Shown here piece by piece: positions 60,656 to 64,000 of a stretch of 64,000 nucleotides of DNA. Below the pieces are notes generated by a model that had not been told where the DNA came from, did no database searches, and was given only the letters and a program-made list of their open reading frames with translations. The DNA is from Spisula solida (taxonomy: Eukaryota > Mollusca > Bivalvia > Venerida > Mactridae), in the NCBI GenBank assembly GCA_947247005.1, contig OX365944.1, positions 1,314,501 through 1,378,500 on the forward strand. The letters are read 5' to 3'. How positions within the stretch are numbered: the first letter of the stretch is position 1; the number at the start of each line of letters is the position of its first letter. Made by a program: the position numbers and the translations under genes.

Positions 60656-61399
60656 CAAACATTAAATTGCTAAAACGGTTTCAGCTAATATTAAATATTG
60701 TCAAATATCTTCAAGATGTTATGCAATCCACAAATCAGAGAAAACCCACATAATTCCATGGAAGCGTCTTTCAATAATGACATGTAGATGACAGAAATGC
60801 ATTTTGACAACATTTCTTTCATGCGTGCAAAGATATATCAGCCAATTACGGACTGGAATCTATTGGCATAAAAGATTTACTATTCTTTGTAATGTATTTT
60901 CAGAATAAATTGAGCGTGTCGTGTGTTGAAGTGTCAAATTCGCATAAAGCGCTTCGAGCTACGACAGCATTTAATTCGATAAAATACATTTCCATCTATT
61001 TGTAAGATGTTATACGTGCTTCGATATTTCTATACTGAGAGAAGAATGAGATATAATAAGATAAACGTTAACACATATTTAAGTGGAAGTTTCAAAGAAT
61101 CTTATGAGTTCTGACGGCAGTTTAATCTTATGCGTCTGCCGTGGTAACCACGTTGAATGCAACACATCGTACACAACCATGTGACTGATGACGTCATCTA
61201 TAGATACCGTTCGTGTGTATGTCTATGCTATTCCGTGTCAATTTCTCAACTTCAACTTCAATATTCAACGTCGATGTAAATCCTTGGCAGTATGAACATA
61301 ATGCTGTCAGCTTCCTTATCAACTTTAGACGTTGTTTTGTTAACCTTGATGATCACATGGTACGAATTGCTGCGACCGACCACCCCCAGCATTTACCTA

Positions 61400-62570
61400 C
61401 TTACTGACTTATTTATTGTCCGTTATGCCCTCTGGCATGTATGGCAACAAGTAGCATAAGAAATACCTTGACATTTGTGGTAATTAACACCTACGAAAAC
61501 AGACCTCTATGTATAGGATAGACAACGAGTATAACTTGTTATGTGATTTAGACGCGAGATTCAACAAGCGTCTAATATCATAACCAGTGATACGAGATGT
61601 CTATCCGACTTAGACCACGTGACTGACTAATTTGTACATGTACCGTTATTCACGCGCATTAAGGAAGTGGTACGTTGTATTTTCTGACCAGATCCAAGCT
61701 AAAGCTAGTTCAAGTGTGACGAGCCTCAGTTTAATGTGGTTAACCGTTTATAATACCCACAGACCTTAACAAATGACCGATTTAACAAATGTTCTGATCC
61801 TACCAAAAAAAGAAAAACACCTACAAATAATTATGTTAACGAAGAAACTAATTAACCCGAAATGTTATTATAATTTTAATAATATACATGTACTTAAATT
61901 AAATTGTAGGGAAGAAAAAGGCGGTACTCGTATGTTTTAATGTCTAAAAAATAACAATATAATACTTGCAGGAGACCATATAGCTAATGGTATAGCTATG
62001 GTACAGTTCATTTATTTTAAACACCATATACAATATTTACTCTCAAATACTGATAACAACGTATGCAAAACGTATGAGTATGCTCCCATCACAGTAAAAC
62101 AAGCAGAGTTAATACGATTGCTGCCAGGGAGCTAATATTGATAACATAGAATAGAATATAGTTTATTTGCATATTTAGTCCGGAAAAGGACTTTTTACAA
62201 AGCAACAATAATACAATTAAATAAACAGCATGGTGATATATATACATTCTTCGGGTCGGGGTAGAGACGGCTTGTTTCAAGTTTTAGGTTTATATGTACA
62301 CTTTTAAAATGTTATACACATATAAAATGACACCGTTATAATTCTTGGTATACACGACAATTATTATCGACAGCGATAGTTGATTGTGCCGCATTGTTTC
62401 TACGGACCATGCACTTTGCTCTCAACAATCGAATAGAATTCTGCACTTATTACTCAAATCAACAAAGGATCACAGGTTATTCAGCGCAAAAGTGTTGGAT
62501 ACGGGATTTAGACGATGGCAATACTGTTCTGTGATTGGCTGTTTGCGGCTAATCGTGGTCTAATAAACTT
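61400..62570. other. Insertion between blocks D and C of U6
   Basis: U5 passes directly from D to C at the matching place (38450-38560). This 1.17 kb holds a LINE tail (62146-62260) and otherwise nothing recognisable. The short minus frame 62089-62280 overlaps the LINE tail and has no domain. Confidence 0.5.
62146..62260 (-). mobile_element. Extremely 5'-truncated copy of the LINE at 9916-11002
   Basis: AGAATAGAATATAGTTTATT, then GGAAAAGGACTTTTTACAAA and CATGGTGATATAT repeat the left (3') end of the LINE at 9916 onward. Only ~115 bases remain. I could not fix its target duplication. Confidence 0.8.
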
Positions 62571-62842
62571 TACCTTATATCCCATCAGACTATTTTCAAT
62601 AATATTTATAAACTGTAAAGAAAGATCAACTATTAATAAAGATCACGTTTTTGTGTTTCTACAGATGGTTGTTCACAGCAAGGTTTGGTAATTTAATCGG
62701 GACTTGATTTGCATAATTTTATAGCACAAATGACATTACACTTTGAACCTCTATCATAAAACGTACATGTATAAACATATTGGGCATTGATCGTATTTGT
62801 TGCCTAATAGAAGAGATCATGTGTGTATACAAAGGGATTAGT

Positions 62843-62909
62843 ACCACCAGCTAGCTATTGGTGAATGGCAGATTTTTATAGTTCATTCATCCAATAGATA
62901 GCTGGTGGT
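62843..62909. repeat. Hairpin with ~25-bp arms
   Basis: ACCACCAGCTAGCTATTGG and its near complement CCAATAGATAGCTGGTGGT, with GTGAATG and CATTCAT continuing the stem, around a loop of ~16 bases. It lies just before block C of U6. Confidence 0.75.
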
Positions 62910-64000
62910 GCAACGGTTTTATTTTTATATTCATTAGTTAGCAAGGATTGGGGACTTAGACGGAAACCTCATTAATACTGAATAAACAACACGAACATAG
63001 AAATCTTATTTCTGAGTCTAGATAAGACACTATTGTTGTTGTACCAAATCTAGCCAGCTTAATAGAGGTGTGCTAAGTAATTAAAGCCACCAACTCCATT
63101 ATAAACCCAGCATCATTAAAGTCGCTTCGTTTCTCACTGTCTAAGATTTTTTAACGTAAATAAATTCCTCAGGAACAATGATCAAGTGCGTGAATCATTG
63201 CGCAGCAGTGGTAGAGAATTTAAAGTAGGAATGCAGAGTGAAAGAAGCTAGAAGTTAAAGACAGGCTGTGATATAGGTATCTAACATTCAACACGTCTGA
63301 TTGTGATGAAGTTCTGTAATAATGTGCTGCAATGGTTCGGTTAAATATTAAACACCTGTCTAATTAAAGGTAACTTATAGATGAAAACACATCTCATAAG
63401 AAATTTAGAAGTCATTTACTGTTTAGTTGTGTATTAGAAACAACTGGATTATGTCTACGCATTCACTGTTGTGTTATGTTGGAGTTTTAATTGATGCTGC
63501 ACGATTGCAGAGTTTGAGTTACGTATGGAATACAGATAACCTTATAGGAGATACTTTAATACAAACGATTTGAACAGTGTCACAGGTTCCGTTCCATCCA
63601 TTTCTTTAAATTTGCCAAACTGTTTCACAGTGAGTGATCTATTATCTGTGTGTATTTTAAATGACAAAAGAGGCAATAAATCAAATATATGAGATGTGTT
63701 ACTGATTATACGACCTGTAGACATATATACAATATGCAGTTATTGGTTAAGTACCACGTGGAACCATCACAGTACATATTGTACAGCATAGAATCTTATT
63801 CTGCTGCCAAAGTGTCTGTAATTCGATTTTTATGAAGCAGAATCAAATTTAATACAGCCTGAACGTATTCAGTGTCAGGCGAAACGTTCAACTTAAGATC
63901 TAATAATTGTATGAGGCGTTTCTTAGACAATTATTACAAATGTGTGTACATAGACACACGACGTATCCAGTGAATTCCATATTTTCTCGTTTTCCTCCAG

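Larger units (their letters stand above)
60660..64000 (-). repeat. Long repeat unit U6, inverted, partial, cut by window end
   Basis: D on minus at 60660-61400 (CGAGCTACGACAGCATTTAAT at 60955), C at 62920-63400 (TGAATAAACAACACGA near 62980), B at 63400-64000 (GACATTTTGGCAGCA complement near 63805). It runs in the same direction as U5, so the array continues or repeats beyond this window. The stretch 61400-62570 is an insertion between D and C. Confidence 0.8.

Overview
This window looks like animal nuclear DNA: AT-rich, almost free of long open frames and built mostly from repeats. A Ty3/gypsy LTR element, tRNA-derived SINEs, a truncated CR1/L2-like LINE, several TIR transposons and a ~145-bp-unit tandem element (40.96-41.96 kb) of a type I associate with bivalve molluscs suggest a mollusc, most likely a bivalve. 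That placement is inference. I found no complete host gene. Nearly all short open frames lie in repeats and show no recognisable domain.

Layout. A diverged 5-6.5 kb unit is repeated in the forward direction: U1 5.85-12.34 kb, U2 12.34-28.15 kb (swollen by insertions), U3 29.10-34.20 kb and a truncated U4 34.25-37.72 kb. Near 37.73 kb the array folds back into an inverted copy U5 (37.73-42.85 kb), followed by an inverted copy (42.85-49.1 kb) of the left flank (0.1-5.85 kb). The result is an interrupted palindrome with arms of roughly 11 kb. Its oddest part is a ~0.8 kb block (4.49-5.30 kb and 44.46-45.27 kb) far more similar between arms than the rest. Another inverted partial unit, U6, runs from 60.66 kb to the window end.

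Insertions can be dated because other unit copies give empty sites. U1 holds a TA-flanked TIR element (7.6-8.4 kb) and a LINE with a 9-bp target duplication (9.92-11.00 kb). U2 holds a degenerate Ty3/gypsy element (16.21-22.49 kb), a mariner-type TIR element (23.78-25.67 kb) and a fold-back element (26.87-27.65 kb). The gypsy 5' LTR carries 104 perfect TCAG repeats, its 3' LTR is collapsed, and its pol is broken by an 877-bp TIR element, two in-frame stops and at least two frameshifts. U4 carries a SINE, and U5 the ~1 kb tandem-unit element.

From 49.1 to 60.66 kb the sequence is outside the array. It holds a SINE, a small MITE with a 6-bp duplication, and a 3.64 kb element with 29-bp perfect TIRs. 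That element contains a nested TTAA-flanked MITE, an AGATCTAC minisatellite, a tRNA-like segment between 14-bp inverted repeats, and a promoter/exon-like segment at its right end. No genes here act together in a pathway; the window is a record of repeat amplification, inversion and nested insertion.
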